This document shows positions 1 to 10,777 of a stretch of 64,000 nt of DNA, in pieces (the stretch's first letter is position 1; each line of letters opens with the position of its first letter). The notes under the pieces were generated by a model, which was given only the letters and a program-made list of their open reading frames with translations, was not told the DNA's origin and searched no databases. Both the position numbers and the translations under genes were made by a program. The stretch is from Rhinopithecus roxellana (Eukaryota > Chordata > Mammalia > Primates > Cercopithecidae), in NCBI RefSeq assembly GCF_007565055.1, contig NC_044570.1, forward strand, positions 14,041,602-14,105,601, in the 5' to 3' direction.

Positions 1-2
1 AG

Positions 3-320
3 TGCTGTTATTATGTCAATGAATCAGGTCTTGTAGATACTAACATTCAAACTCTCAACAGAATAAAAACTGAGCTACAAAGTCTCAACACTCTAACCAT
101 ACCCGGGCCATCCTTCTGGGTCCTGGCCATAATACAACAAATGCCCCCATTCCTTATCCCCATATTAATCCTCTGTCTTATTTTATGTTTCACCCCAATT
201 TTGATCAAATTTCTCCTTGCCAAGATTCAAGAAATCACTCATGTCACCTTCAACCAAATGCTCCTTCATCCGTACATTCAAATACCAACCATAGACCCCG
301 ACCTTAACAATGCCCCTTAA
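3..320 (+). CDS. Endogenous retrovirus env, C-terminal part of the transmembrane subunit (partial, open)
   Basis: One frame stays open from the window edge for 105 codons to a TAA at 318-320. The first two codons are a Cys-Cys pair followed by aromatic residues and a glycosylation-type Asn-Glu-Ser, which fits the end of the CX6CC motif that links surface and transmembrane subunits in gammaretrovirus-type Env. A heptad-like stretch follows, then a Pro-flanked hydrophobic membrane segment at about 138-205 and a cytoplasmic tail of roughly 40 residues. No stop or frameshift is visible in this part; what lies upstream is outside the window, so its overall coding state is unknown. Known role of the family: membrane fusion subunit. 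Inference: class I (ERV1) element. It is followed directly by LTR-like sequence. Confidence 0.72.
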   Translation, partial: CCYYVNESGLVDTNIQTLNRIKTELQSLNTLTIPGPSFWVLAIIQQMPPFLIPILILCLILCFTPILIKFLLAKIQEITHVTFNQMLLHPYIQIPTIDPDLNNAP

Positions 321-660
321 CAACAGGAAGTAGCTAGACAGACCATGGCGCCCCTTTATCACTATTATCAAAAAAAGGTTGGACTGTTTGGATGAACGGA
401 GGCAAGATGGTGCACTTCCGGGTTCTTCATCACCAACTTTTCCTGCGCGCGCGGAAATGTAGCCAGCGCCCGGGAAGGTGCAGATCATCCGGGCTGACTC
501 CCTTGGCCTCCTTTGCCAGAGACCGATGTACCTCACCCCAAACACCTTATTCCCTGAAGCTAGGTGACCAAAAATAAATTTGCAGTTTTGCTCCTAGACT
601 TGCCTACTCGCTGGTTCTTTAGTACTCGTTCTGGTGGTTTTAGAAAAATAAATCAGCAAT
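321..660 (+). mobile_element. Probable 3' LTR (partial) of the ERV1 element
   Basis: After the env stop there is a short purine-rich tract (about 370-386, A-run then GGTTGGA) and then sequence beginning TGTTTGG near 388 that could be the LTR start. A GC-rich block lies at 410-510. AATAAA polyadenylation signals occur at 573-578 and 647-652. The TG start, position after env and polyadenylation signals fit an LTR, but I cannot find a convincing CA end or a matching second LTR, so the boundaries and family are uncertain. Confidence 0.5.
413..421 (-). promoter_or_regulatory. ETS-type binding motif in LTR GC-rich block
   Basis: The reverse complement of CACTTCCGG is CCGGAAGTG, a good match to the ETS/GABPA core. 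It sits in a block with GCGCGCGC, unusual in this AT-rich window. Motif presence is seen; activity is not shown. Confidence 0.35.
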
Positions 661-1311
661 GTTAAATTTTCCCAAATGCTTTTTCTTCATTGGTGGGGTT
701 CAAATAGGTTGATGGGATAAATATTAAATATAGTTATAGTAATAGTTAAAAACTGTCTTTGAAGACCTGAGAGTTTGCATACCTTCAGAATGCTTGGCTG
801 AAGGCAGCCAGGGTCTCTTTGCAGGAGCCAGAAAGATTAGGATGCAAGTGCCAGTGAATGTGGAAAGCTTATCTTACTAACCTGTTTAGTTGTATCGGCT
901 TTGTCCTACCACACATACTTTACTGCCTTCATCTCAGGGGTCAGCAGAAGTTTATTACCCATTAATGGTGTTTGCTTTAGGCCTCATATCCTAGCTTTTA
1001 GTCTTTACCCTGAATCTGTGTTTACTCACAATTTTTGTTAATTAGTCTTACTGAGTAAGACCTGACTAGTAGATAAGGGCTGAGTCACAACTGTTTACAG
1101 AACACAGCTTGGAGCCTGTAAGTGGCTTGGACCCTCAGCAAGATTGGCAGAGCAGAATACCTGTATATCAGTGTATGTTTATTCTTCTATTGCCAAATCA
1201 GTAGTCAGCAGGAAGAGACACCACCCTGCAGGTAGTGTCTCTTTAAAAGTAGCACTGCCTCAAATGGGCACGAGTGTGAGGACCTGTGTTGGAGTCTGCA
1301 AAAAAAAGGCC
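660..1311. other. Unassigned interval before the first L1
   Basis: AT-rich sequence with no convincing ORF, RNA gene or repeat that I recognise. It may contain the far end of the preceding ERV or old genomic DNA. The last bases before the L1 are an A8 run and a short G/C-rich stretch; no target-site duplication matching the far side of the L1 is visible. Confidence 0.5.
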
Positions 1312-2350
1312 CCGGGGGGGCGGAGCAAGACGGCCAAATAGGAACAGCTCCAGTCTCCAACTCCCAGCGTGAGCGACACAGAAGACCGGTGATTTCTGCA
1401 TTTTCAACTGAGGTTCTGGGGTCATCTCACTGGGGAGTGCTGGACAATCGGTGCTGGGCAGCTGCTGCAGCTGGACCAGCGAGAGCTGAAGCAGGGCGAG
1501 GCATCCCCTCACCTGGGAAGTGCAAGGGGGAAGGGAATTCCTTTTCCTAGCCAGGGGAACTGAGACACACAACACCTGGAAAATCGGGTAACTCCCAACC
1601 AAATAGTGCACTTTAAGCAAACAGGCACACCAGGAGAATATATCCCACACCTGGCCGAGAGGGTCCCACGCCCACAGAGCCTCCCTCATTGCTAACACAG
1701 CAGTCTGCCACGATCTAACCACAAGGCAGCAGCGAGGCTGGGGGAGGGGCGCCCGCCATTGCTGAGGCTTAAGTAGGTAAACAAAGCCGCTGGGAAGCTC
1801 GAACTGTGTGGAGCTCACAGCAGCTCAAGGAAACCTGCCTGTCTCTGTAGACTCCACCTCTGGGGACAGGGCACAGCTAAAAAACAACAGGGGAAGCAGC
1901 AGATGCCTGTGCAGACGCGAACGAGTCTGTCTGACAGCTTTGAAGAGAGCAGTGGATCTCCCAACACCGAGGTTGAGATCTGAGAACAGACAGACTGCCT
2001 GCTCAAGTGGGTCCCTGACCCCTGAGTAGCCTAACTGGGAGACATCCCCCACTAGGGACAGTCTGAAACCCCACACCTCACAGGGTGGAGTACACCCCTG
2101 AGAGGAAGCTGCCAAAGTAAGAATCAGACAGGTACACTCGCTGTTCAGCAATATTCTATCTTCGGCAACCTCTGCTGCTGATACCCAGGCAAACAGGGTC
2201 TGGAGTGGACGTCAAGCAATCTCCAACAGACCTATAGCTGAGGGTCCTGACTATCAGAGGGAAAACTATCAAACAGGAAGGACACCTATACCAAAACCCC
2301 ATCAGCACGTCACCATCATCAAAGACCAGAGACAGATAAAAACCAGAAAG

Positions 2351-3364
2351 ATGGGGAAAAAGCAGGGGAGAAAAGCTGGAAATTCAAAAAATAAGAGCAC
2401 ATCTCCCCCTTCAAAGGAGCGCAACCCATCACCAGCAATGGATCAAAGCTGGTCAGATAATGACTGATGAGATGAGAGAAGAAGGCTTCAGTCCATCAAA
2501 CTTCTCAGAGCTAAAGGAGGAATTATGTACCCAGTGCAAAGAAACTAAAAATCTTGAAAAAAGACTGGAAGAATTGACAGCTACACTAATTAACGCAGAG
2601 AAGGTCATAAAGGAAATGACAGAGATGAAAACCATGACACGAGAAATACATGACAAATGCACAAGCTTCAGTAACCGACTCAATCAACTGGAAGAAAGAG
2701 TATTAGCGATTGAGGATCAAATGAATGAAATGAAGCGAGAAGAGAAACCAAAAGAAAAAAGAAGAAAAAGAAATGAACAAAGCCTACAAGAAGTATGGGA
2801 TTATGTAAAAAGACCAAATCTACGTCTGACTGGGGTGCCTGAAAGTGAGGGGGAAAATGGAACCAAGTTGGAAAACGCTCTTCAGGATATCATCCAGGAG
2901 AACTTCCCCAACCTAGTAGGGTAGGCCAACATTCAAATTCAGGAAATACAAAGAACGCCACAAAGATAGTCCTCGAGAAGAGCAACTCCAAAGCACATAA
3001 TTGCCAGATTCACCAAAGTTGAAATGAAGGAAAAAATCTTAAGGGCAGCCAGAGAGAAAGGTCGGGTTACCCACAAAGGGAAGCCCATCAGACTAACAGC
3101 AGATCTCTCGGCAGAAACTCTACAAGCCAGAAGAGAGTGGGGGCCAATAGTCAACGTTCTTAAAGAAAATAATTTTCAAACCAGAATTTCATATCCAGCC
3201 AAACTAAGTTTCATAAGTGAGCGAGAAATAAAATCCTTACAGATAAGCAAATGCTTAGAGATTTTGTCACCACTAGGCCTGCCTTACAAGAGACCCTGAA
3301 GGAAGCCCTAAACATGGAAAGGAACAACCGGTACCAGCCATTGCAAAAACATGCCAAAATGTAA
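2351..3364 (+). pseudogene. L1 ORF1 (RNA-binding chaperone ORF1p), disrupted
   Basis: The start reads M-G-K-K and the end K-H-A-K-M, as in the family, and 338 codons is the usual length. ORF1p is the trimeric nucleic-acid chaperone that packages L1 RNA in the cytoplasm. Order seen: a short basic N-terminus, a coiled coil rich in Glu/Lys/Leu (about 2480-2780), an RRM-like part (about 2790-3000) and the C-terminal domain (3024-3364). Lesions: loss of two bases near 2465 that breaks the frame after about codon 38; in-frame TAG at 2922-2924; in-frame TAG at 2967-2969 replacing a Tyr codon; a further single-base loss near 3236. The indels cancel, so the natural stop is back in the starting frame. 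The second TAG also occurs in the other L1 of this window. Confidence 0.92.
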
Positions 3365-3427
3365 AGACCATCGAGGCTAGGAAGAAACTGCATCAACTAA
3401 TGAGCAAAATAACTAGTTAAAATCATA

Positions 3428-6400
3428 ATGGCAGGATCAAGTTCACACGTAACAATATTAACTTTAAATGTAAATGGACTGCATGTTCCAATTAAAAGAC
3501 ACAGACTGGCAAACTGGATAAAGAGTCAAGACCCATCAGTGTGCTATATTCAGGAGACCCATCTCACAAGCAGAGACATACATAGGCTCAAAATAAAGGG
3601 ATGGAGGAAGATCTACCAAGCAAATGGAGAACAAAAAAAAAAAAGCAGGGTTAGTCTCTGATAAAAGAGACTATGAATCATCAAAGATCAAAAGAGACAA
3701 AGAAGGCCATTACATAATGGTAAAGGGATCAATTCAACAGGAAGAGCTAACCATCCTAAATATATATGAACCCAATACAGGAGCACCCAGATTCATAAAG
3801 CAAGTCCTTAGAGACTTACAAAGAGACTTAGATTCCCATACAATAATATTGGGAAACTTCAACATTCCACTGTCAACATTAGACAGATCAATGAGACAGA
3901 AACTTAACAAGGATATCCAGGAGAACTCATCTCTGCACAAAGCCGACCTAATAGACATCTATAGAACTCACCACCCCAAATCAACAGAATATACATTCTT
4001 CTCAGCATCACATCACACTTATTCCAAAATTGACCACATAATTGGAAGTAAAGCACTCCTCAGCAAATGTACAAGAACAGAAATTATAACAAACTGTCTC
4101 TCAGACCACAGTGCAATCAAACTAGAACTCAGGACTAAGAAACTCAATCAAAACCGCTCAACTACATGGAAACTGAACAACTTGCTCCTGAATGACTACT
4201 GGGTACATAACGAAATGAAAGCAGAAATAAAGATGTTCTTTGAAACCAATGAGAGCAAAGATACAACATACCAGAATCTCTGGGACACATTTAGAGCAGT
4301 GTGTAGAGGGAAATTTATAGCACTAAATGCCCACAAGAGAAAGGAGGAAAGATCTAAAATTGACACTCTAACTTCACAATTAAAAGAACTAGAGAGGCAA
4401 GAGCAAACGCATTCAAAAGCCAGCAGAAGGCAAGAAATATCTAAGATCAGAGCAGAACTGAAGGAGATAGAGACACAAAAAACCCTCCAAGAAATCAATG
4501 AAACAAGGAGTTGTTTTTCTGACAAGATCAACAAAATTGACAAACCGCTAGCAAGACAAATAAAGAAAAAAAGAGAGAGGAATCAAATAGATGCAATAAA
4601 AAATGATAAAGGGGATATCACCACCGACCCCACAGAAATACAAACTACCATCAGAGAATACTATAAACACCTCTACACAAATCAAATAGAAAATCTAGAA
4701 GAAATGAATAATTTCCTGGACACTTACACTCTCCCAAGGCTAAACCAGGAAGAAGTTGAATCCCTGAATAGACCAGTAGCAGTCTTTGAAATTGAGGAAA
4801 CAATTAATAGCCTACCAACCAAAAAAAGTCCAGGACCAAATGGATTCACAGCTGAATTCTACCAGAGGTACAAGGAGGAGCTTGTAGCATTTCTTCTGAA
4901 ACTATTCCAATCAATAGAAAAAGAGGGGATCCTCCCTAACTCATTTTATGAGGCCAACATCATTCTGATACCACAGCCTGGCAGAGACACAACAAAAAAG
5001 AGAATTTTAGACCAATATCCCTGATGAACATCGATGCAAAAATCCTCAATAAAATACTGACAAACCGGATTCAGCAGCACATCAAAAAGCTTATCCACCA
5101 TGATGAAGTGGGCTTCATCGCTGGCATACAAAGCTGGTTCAACATTCGCAAATCAATAAATGTAATCCAGCATATAAACAGAACCAAAGACAAGAACCAC
5201 ATGATTATCTCAATAGATGTAGAATAGTCTTTTGACAAAATTCAACAGCCCTTCATGCTAAAAACGCTCAATAAATTCGGTATTGATGGAACGTACCTCA
5301 AAATAATAAGATCTATTTATGACAAACCCACAGCTAATATCATACTGAATGGGCAAAAACGGGAAAAATTCCCTTTGAAAACTGGCACAAGACAGGGATG
5401 CCCTCTCTCACCACTCCTATTCAACATAGTGTTGGAAGTTCTGGCTAGGACAATCAGGCAAGAGAAAGAAATCAAGGGAATTCAGTTAGGAAAAGAAGAA
5501 GTCAAATTGTCACTGTTTGCAGATGACATGATTGTATATTTAGAAAACCCCATTGTCTCAGCCCAAAATCTCCTTAAGCTGATAAGCAACTTCAGCAAAG
5601 TCTCAGGATACAAAATTAATGTGCAAAAATCACAAACATTCTTATACACCAGTAACAGACAAACAGAGAGCCAAATCATGAATGAACTTCCATTTACAAT
5701 TGCTTCAAAGAGAATAAAATATCTAGGAATCCAACTTACAAGGGATGTAAATGACCTCCTCAAGGAGAACTACAAACCACTGCTCAGTGAAATCAAAGAG
5801 GACACTAACAAATGGAAGAACATACCATGCTCATGGATTGGAAGAATCAATATCGTGAAAATGGCCATACTGCCCAAGCTTATTTATAGATTCAATGCCA
5901 TCCCTATCAAGCTACCAATGAATTTCTTCACAGAATTGGAAAAAACTGCTTTAAAGTTCATATGGAACCAAAAAAGAGCCCGCATTGCCAAGACAATCCT
6001 AAGTCAAAAGGACAAAGCTGGAGGCATCAAGCTACCTGACTTCAAAATATACTACAAGGCTATAGTAACCAAAACAGCATGGTACTGGTACCACAACAGA
6101 GATATAGACCAATGGAACAGAACAGAGTCCTCAGAAATAATACCACACATCTACAGCCATCTGATCTTTGACAAACCTGAGAGAAACAAGAAATGGGGAA
6201 AGGATTCCCTATTCAATAGATGGTGCTGGGAAAATTGGCTAGCCATAAGTAGAAAGCTGAAACTGGATCCTTTCCTTACTCCTTTTACGAAGATTAATTC
6301 AAGATGGATTAGAGACTTAAATGTTAGATCTAATACCATAAAAACCCTAGAAGAAAATCTAGGTAGTACCATTCAGGACATAGTTATGGGCAAGGACTTC

Positions 6401-7244
6401 ATGTCTAAAACACCAAAAGCAATGACAGCAAAAGCGAAAATTGGCAATGGCATCTAATTAAACTAAAGAGCTTCTGCACAGCAAAAGAAACTACAATCAG
6501 AGTGAACAGGCAACCTACAGAATGGGAGAAAATTTTTGCTGTCTACTCATCTGACAAACGGCTAATATTCAGAATCTACAAAGAACTCAAACAAATATAC
6601 AAGAAAAAACAAACAACCCCATCAAAAAGTGGGGAAAGGATATGAACAGACATTTCTCAAAAGAAGACATTCATACAGCCAACAGACACATGAAAAAATG
6701 CTCATCATCACTCGCCATCAGAGAAATGCAAATTAAAACCACAATGAGATACCATCTCACACCAGTTAGAATGGCAGTCATTAAAAAATCAGGAAACAAC
6801 AGTTGTTGGAGAGGATGTGGAGAAATAGGAACACTTTTTCACTGTTGGTGGGATTGTAAACTAGTTCAACCATTATGGAAAACAGTATGGCGATTCCTCA
6901 AGGATCTAGAACTAGATGTGCCATATGACCCAGCCATCCCACTACTGGGTATATACCCAAAGGATTATAAATTAGTCTACTACAAAGACACATGCACACG
7001 TATGTTTATTGTGGCACTATTCACAATAACAAAGACTTGGAATCAATCCAAATGTCCATCTGTGACAGACTGGATTAAGAAAATGTGGCACATATACACC
7101 ATGGAATACTATGCAGCCATAAAAAAGGATGAGTTTGTGTCCTTTGTAGGGACATGGATGCAGCTGGAAACCATAATTCTTAGCAAACTATCACAAGAAC
7201 AGAAAACCAAACACCGCACGTTCTCACTTATAGGTGGGAACTGA
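3428..7244 (+). pseudogene. L1 ORF2 (endonuclease and reverse transcriptase), disrupted
   Basis: ORF2p nicks target DNA and reverse-transcribes L1 RNA at the nick. The N-terminal AP-endonuclease begins at 3428; Asn14 and Glu43 are readable. The catalytic Asp of the G-D-F-N motif is Asn here (G-N-F-N, near 3850), while the S-D-H motif near 4107 is kept. The reverse transcriptase palm has T-R-Q-G-C-P and the catalytic F-A-D-D at 5516-5527. The C-terminal Cys-containing segment lies at about 6810-6860 and the end is S-L-I-G-G-N at 7244. Lesions: frameshift with loss of several bases at the A-tract 3632-3660, single-base loss near 5000, TAG at 5225-5227, frameshifts near 6445 and 6610. The longest open pieces are 3624-5024 and 5255-6457. 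Confidence 0.94.
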
Positions 7245-7299
7245 ACAATGAGATCACTTGGACTCGGGACGGGGAACATCACACACTGGTGCCGATCAT

Positions 7300-7321
7300 G
7301 GGGAGGGTGGAGGGGGGAGGG
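7300..7321 (+). other. G-quadruplex-prone tract in L1 3' UTR
   Basis: Four runs of three or more G (GGGG, GGG, GGGGGG, GGG) lie within 22 bases. A G-rich polypurine tract is a known conserved feature of primate L1 3' UTRs. Confidence 0.7.
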
Positions 7322-7470
7322 ATTGCATTGGGGAGTTATACATGATATAAATGATGAATTGATGGGTGCTGACGAGTTGATGGGTGCAACACACCAACAT
7401 GGCACAAGTATACATATGTAACAAACCTGCACGTTATGCACATGTACCCTAGAACTTGAAGTATAATCAA

Positions 7471-7472
7471 AA

Positions 7473-7511
<39 letters not shown>

Positions 7512-7513
7512 AA
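7471..7513 (+). repeat. (AAAT)n microsatellite, tail of the first L1
   Basis: About ten uninterrupted AAAT units form the 3' tail of the element. Confidence 0.95.
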
Positions 7514-9348
7514 GTCTTTCCTGAGATTCCTTGTGGCATAGATTTTCATCAAAACTTAATCCAAATCCTTATGTAGGAATAGGTATTATTGCAGCACTCT
7601 ATGCAAATTATCAGGCTAAGTATAAGGTTAAAGTCTGTTTTGCAAACTACTCAGTATTATATATATATATTTTTTTTTAACAAAACACGGAGTCGATAGA
7701 AATTATGTTTCAAAACTTATCTTACTTTGTCATTAATTTCAACTGTTGTTAGTTGTTTTCTAAGTTTTCACCTATATTTTAAACTAACCCTGCTTGTTCC
7801 TGTGAATCTACCAGCTTTGGCTCTGGCCACAGCTCATAAAGAACAAGAGAAAAAAGTAATGTAAAAATCTAATCAGTATCCTAGTTCTGAGCAATTATCC
7901 TGAAAATCCTGCCAGGTTATGGGAATAAATAGAATACTTTTAACTCAGAGGTTTCCTATTAGGAAAGTAACATTGAAGGAGCTAATTGAGACTGAGCATT
8001 ATGCATCCAAATCCTAGCAAACATATCTGTAGCCATCAGTTATTTGGGTGTGCCAGAAGACATCTGTTTCTCTCCTTTGTTGGAGGAGAACTTAGTTCCA
8101 TAGTTTAATCTTAGCATTTGGCTTATGATAAGGCACCTATAAGACACCTCCCCAACTCCATGCTGACACATTTTTTCCCCCAATATCAATTCCTAGCTCT
8201 GGTTGAAAGCACTAGAGGAAAAAATGGACCTGAGGGATCCTGAGGCAGATGAAAACAGAGGTTAAAAGGCACAGCCCAGGTGAGTGTGAGTAATTCCTGC
8301 CAATTAAGTCAACCCCAAGCTTCCTGTTTCATGGATAAAGGCCACGTTAGTATCCATGGCAAAAATGAGGTCTAGGGTATCCAAGGCTATAGAAAGCCAG
8401 GGAGATAGAACATACATGGGTAAGAGTGAATAATTCTCACCCCCTAGGATCCCCTGCTTCATGTGTGGAAGCCACTTTAATATGCAAGGCAGCACCTGCC
8501 AAGGTCACTGGAACTTGGAAATAAAAGAAAGAATGAGGGAAGGAGGATACTCTTCCATCTCTCCCTCACGTATCCCAGGTATCTGCTAGGAAGAGAAGAA
8601 AACCAAAGATGCCTGATTCCCTCTTTCTACAAGGGTATCAATTCGTCTTCAGTCTGTACCCCATTTGAATGCATCCTGAAATTGTAGCACTCTTTAAAAG
8701 GTGCCTTCTTTTTTACTTTCTCCTCACCAGTTCACTATTCACAGCTAAATAATTGTGTCACCACAATACAGAATACTACCCTCAGATGCATTTTTCAAAC
8801 TGAAAAGAGTAAATTTCCCAAACCTTAAACAGGTTGGCTTAAAATTGAGTTCAGGGAAAGGGAACCCTGAAACCCAACAAACTGGCAAAAGGGTAAAGTT
8901 TTTTAGCTAGTCAGTTTTTTTATCTCCCTTTCCTGATGCAAACTGCTAACATTCTTTGAAACTTTTGAGTACTTCAAAGCCCTCCCCTTTGTTTCATTTT
9001 CATAAATGTTTTCTAACAACCTCTTTGCTTGTTCTTATCTTCAGGCTATAAAACTCTAAATGATCATGCAAATGAAGCCTCTAATCATGGCCCTTTATAT
9101 TCCTCTTCTAGGGATTATTAAATAGGCCTCTGAGAGAGGACTGATGCCACTTCCTGAATACAGTGTCCTCCATCAATAGGAAGGAGCTAAGTTTGGTCTT
9201 TGTCCTTATTTTTATATTTATTTTAACAGAAGTTAGATGTACCTCTTTAATGGAAAGAATTAGACAGCCAGGTGAAAGGGGTTCTCCAGAAAATCTCCAA
9301 CCAGCCTGCACACTAGAAGAGATGAATTCTGTGATGAGCCTCAGGAAC
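7514..9348. other. Unassigned interval, possibly ERV-derived in part
   Basis: No gene is recognisable. An (AT)n/T-run lies at 7661-7679. At about 8278-8510 two imperfect copies of a 100-120 base unit occur in tandem; each contains TAATTC or AATAATTC, then CTTC-TTTCATG and a GCCAC-TTA segment. Such leader repeats occur in some class I ERVs, but I cannot assign a family. A short reading frame at 9163-9363 begins with a signal-peptide-like hydrophobic stretch and continues into the LTR that follows. This could be an ERV remnant or chance. Confidence 0.4.
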
Positions 9349-10110
9349 TGTTGCAGGAATTAGAGGATCAGAGAGACCAAATGGGTGTCATGGAGGATTT
9401 TTATTAAGGTGTACACAGGCTCAGTGGATTCGCATCCAAAAAGTGGAGCCTAGAACAAAGATAGGGCTTGATTTTTATAAGCAAGATTACAGAAGCAGAA
9501 GAAAGACAGTTAAAGAGTCACAGGTCTCATAATATCTAACATAGCCTGTGACCTTGCAGCTGCATCTAAGAAGAAACAGGAACTTATGAAACTTGTAAAA
9601 TATTTGTGGGGAGGGGAGAAAGGGTTAAAAGAGGAATTTTGCTTTACTTGTCCTTATGATGGGGAGGGATGGGAGAGTCTCTAGAACGTACTTCTTTTGG
9701 GTCCTGACCTCTTAGATACTGTTATCAGGACCTTGCCTGGGCCTGGGCTGTGTCTATTACTGCTTTTTGACATGAGAGACTAATACAGAAAATCTTATTT
9801 TTCTTTTTTAGTTTAATTTTATTTTCATTTCTTTCTTTAATTTCCTGCCTCAGAACATTGTGCCATTTGCAGTGGCAATGAGCCTGGCTCCTCTTCTTAT
9901 TGTGTGGAAGTAGGTGATTGAAACAGTTAGGCAGGAAGTCACTAGTAGGAACTCGGCCCTTGCAGGAGTCACTGTTTCTCCCTTTTCTTCCCTTTCACCC
10001 AATAAAACCTTGTGTCTCTCTTATAACTTAAATTGTGTGTTAGTCTAAATTTTCATGCTGTGGGACAAATAACTCTGTTTTTAGTTGAACTAAGGGAAAG
10101 TCCTGCAACA
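9349..10110 (+). mobile_element. ERV1-type LTR with perfect 10-base inverted ends
   Basis: The left end TGTTGCAGGA (9349-9358) is the exact reverse complement of the right end TCCTGCAACA (10101-10110), giving the TG...CA structure of an LTR of 762 bases. CCAATAAAACC near 10000 is a polyadenylation signal placed for plus orientation. No purine tract precedes and no primer-binding site follows, so it looks like a solo LTR. The flanking bases (GAAC left, CTAG right) do not match, so the target-site duplication has decayed or the two ends derive from different copies. Confidence 0.72.
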
Positions 10111-10235
10111 CTAGAGGCTAAAAAGAGTAGGAAGCATAGGGATAGAAAGAGATTAGTCAATGGACACAAAAAATGCAATTAGCTGGAAGAAATAAGTCAC
10201 AGCAGGATCACTGTAGTTAATAACAATGCATTGTA

Positions 10236-10541
10236 GGCTGGGTAAGGTGGCTTATATCTGTAATCCCAGCACTTTGGAAGGCTGAGGCAGGCAAACTGCA
10301 AGGTCAAGAGTTTGAGACCAGCCTTGACAACATGGTGAAACCTTGTCTCTATTAAAACCATAAAAAATTAGCTGGGCATAGTGGTGGGCACTTGTTATCC
10401 AGGCTGCTCAGGAGGCTAAGGCAGGAGAATCATTGAACCTGGGAGGAAGAGGTTGCAATTAGCCGAGATCGCACCATTGCACTCCAGCCCAGGTGACAGA
10501 CTGAGACTCCATCTCAAATAGTAATAATAAATAATAAAAAT
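10236..10541 (+). mobile_element. Alu (AluS-like), plus strand
   Basis: It begins GGCTGGGTAAGGTGG, keeps both monomers and A/B box region, and ends in an A/T-mixed tail of AATAAT units. It is flanked by AACAATGCATTGTA (10222-10235) and AATAATGAATTGTA (10542-10555), a 14-base duplication with two differences. The downstream copy was later interrupted by the minus-strand L1. Confidence 0.93.
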
Positions 10542-10549
10542 AATAATGA

Positions 10550-10560
10550 ATTGTATATTT
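10550..10560. repeat. Left target-site duplication of the minus-strand L1
   Basis: ATTGTATATTT here recurs exactly at 17491-17501, at the other end of the L1. The left copy overlaps the 3' duplication of the Alu at 10236-10541. Confidence 0.9.
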
Positions 10561-10777
10561 ATTTTTTATGATTAATATACTTTAAGTTGTAGGGTACATG
10601 TGCACAATGTGCAGGTTTACTACATATGTGTACATGTGCCATGCTGGTGTGCTGCACCCATTAACTAGTCATTTACATTAGGTATATCTCATAATGCTAT
10701 CCATCCCCACTCCCCACTCCCTACAATAGGCCTTGGTGTGTGATGTTCCCCTTCCTGTGTCCAAGTGATTTCATTAT

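Larger units (their letters stand above)
1312..7512 (+). mobile_element. Full-length L1 (L1PA-type), plus strand
   Basis: The 5' end is a G-run followed by the characteristic L1PA 5' UTR start (AAATAGGAACAGCTCC at about 1335). The 5' UTR runs to 2350, ORF1 occupies 2351-3364, a short spacer follows, ORF2 occupies 3428-7244 and the 3' UTR ends in an (AAAT)n tail at 7471-7512. The length of about 6.2 kb is that of a complete element. The YY1 site normally near base 13 reads CAAGACGGCC here, one base off the usual CAAGATGGCC. Both ORFs are broken, so the copy is not autonomous. No clear target-site duplication is visible, which suggests decay or an atypical insertion. Confidence 0.93.

Noticed and set aside
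1290..7530. Target-site duplication for the first L1
   Set aside because: Only short chance matches such as AGTCT were found between the 5' flank and the sequence after the (AAAT)n tail.
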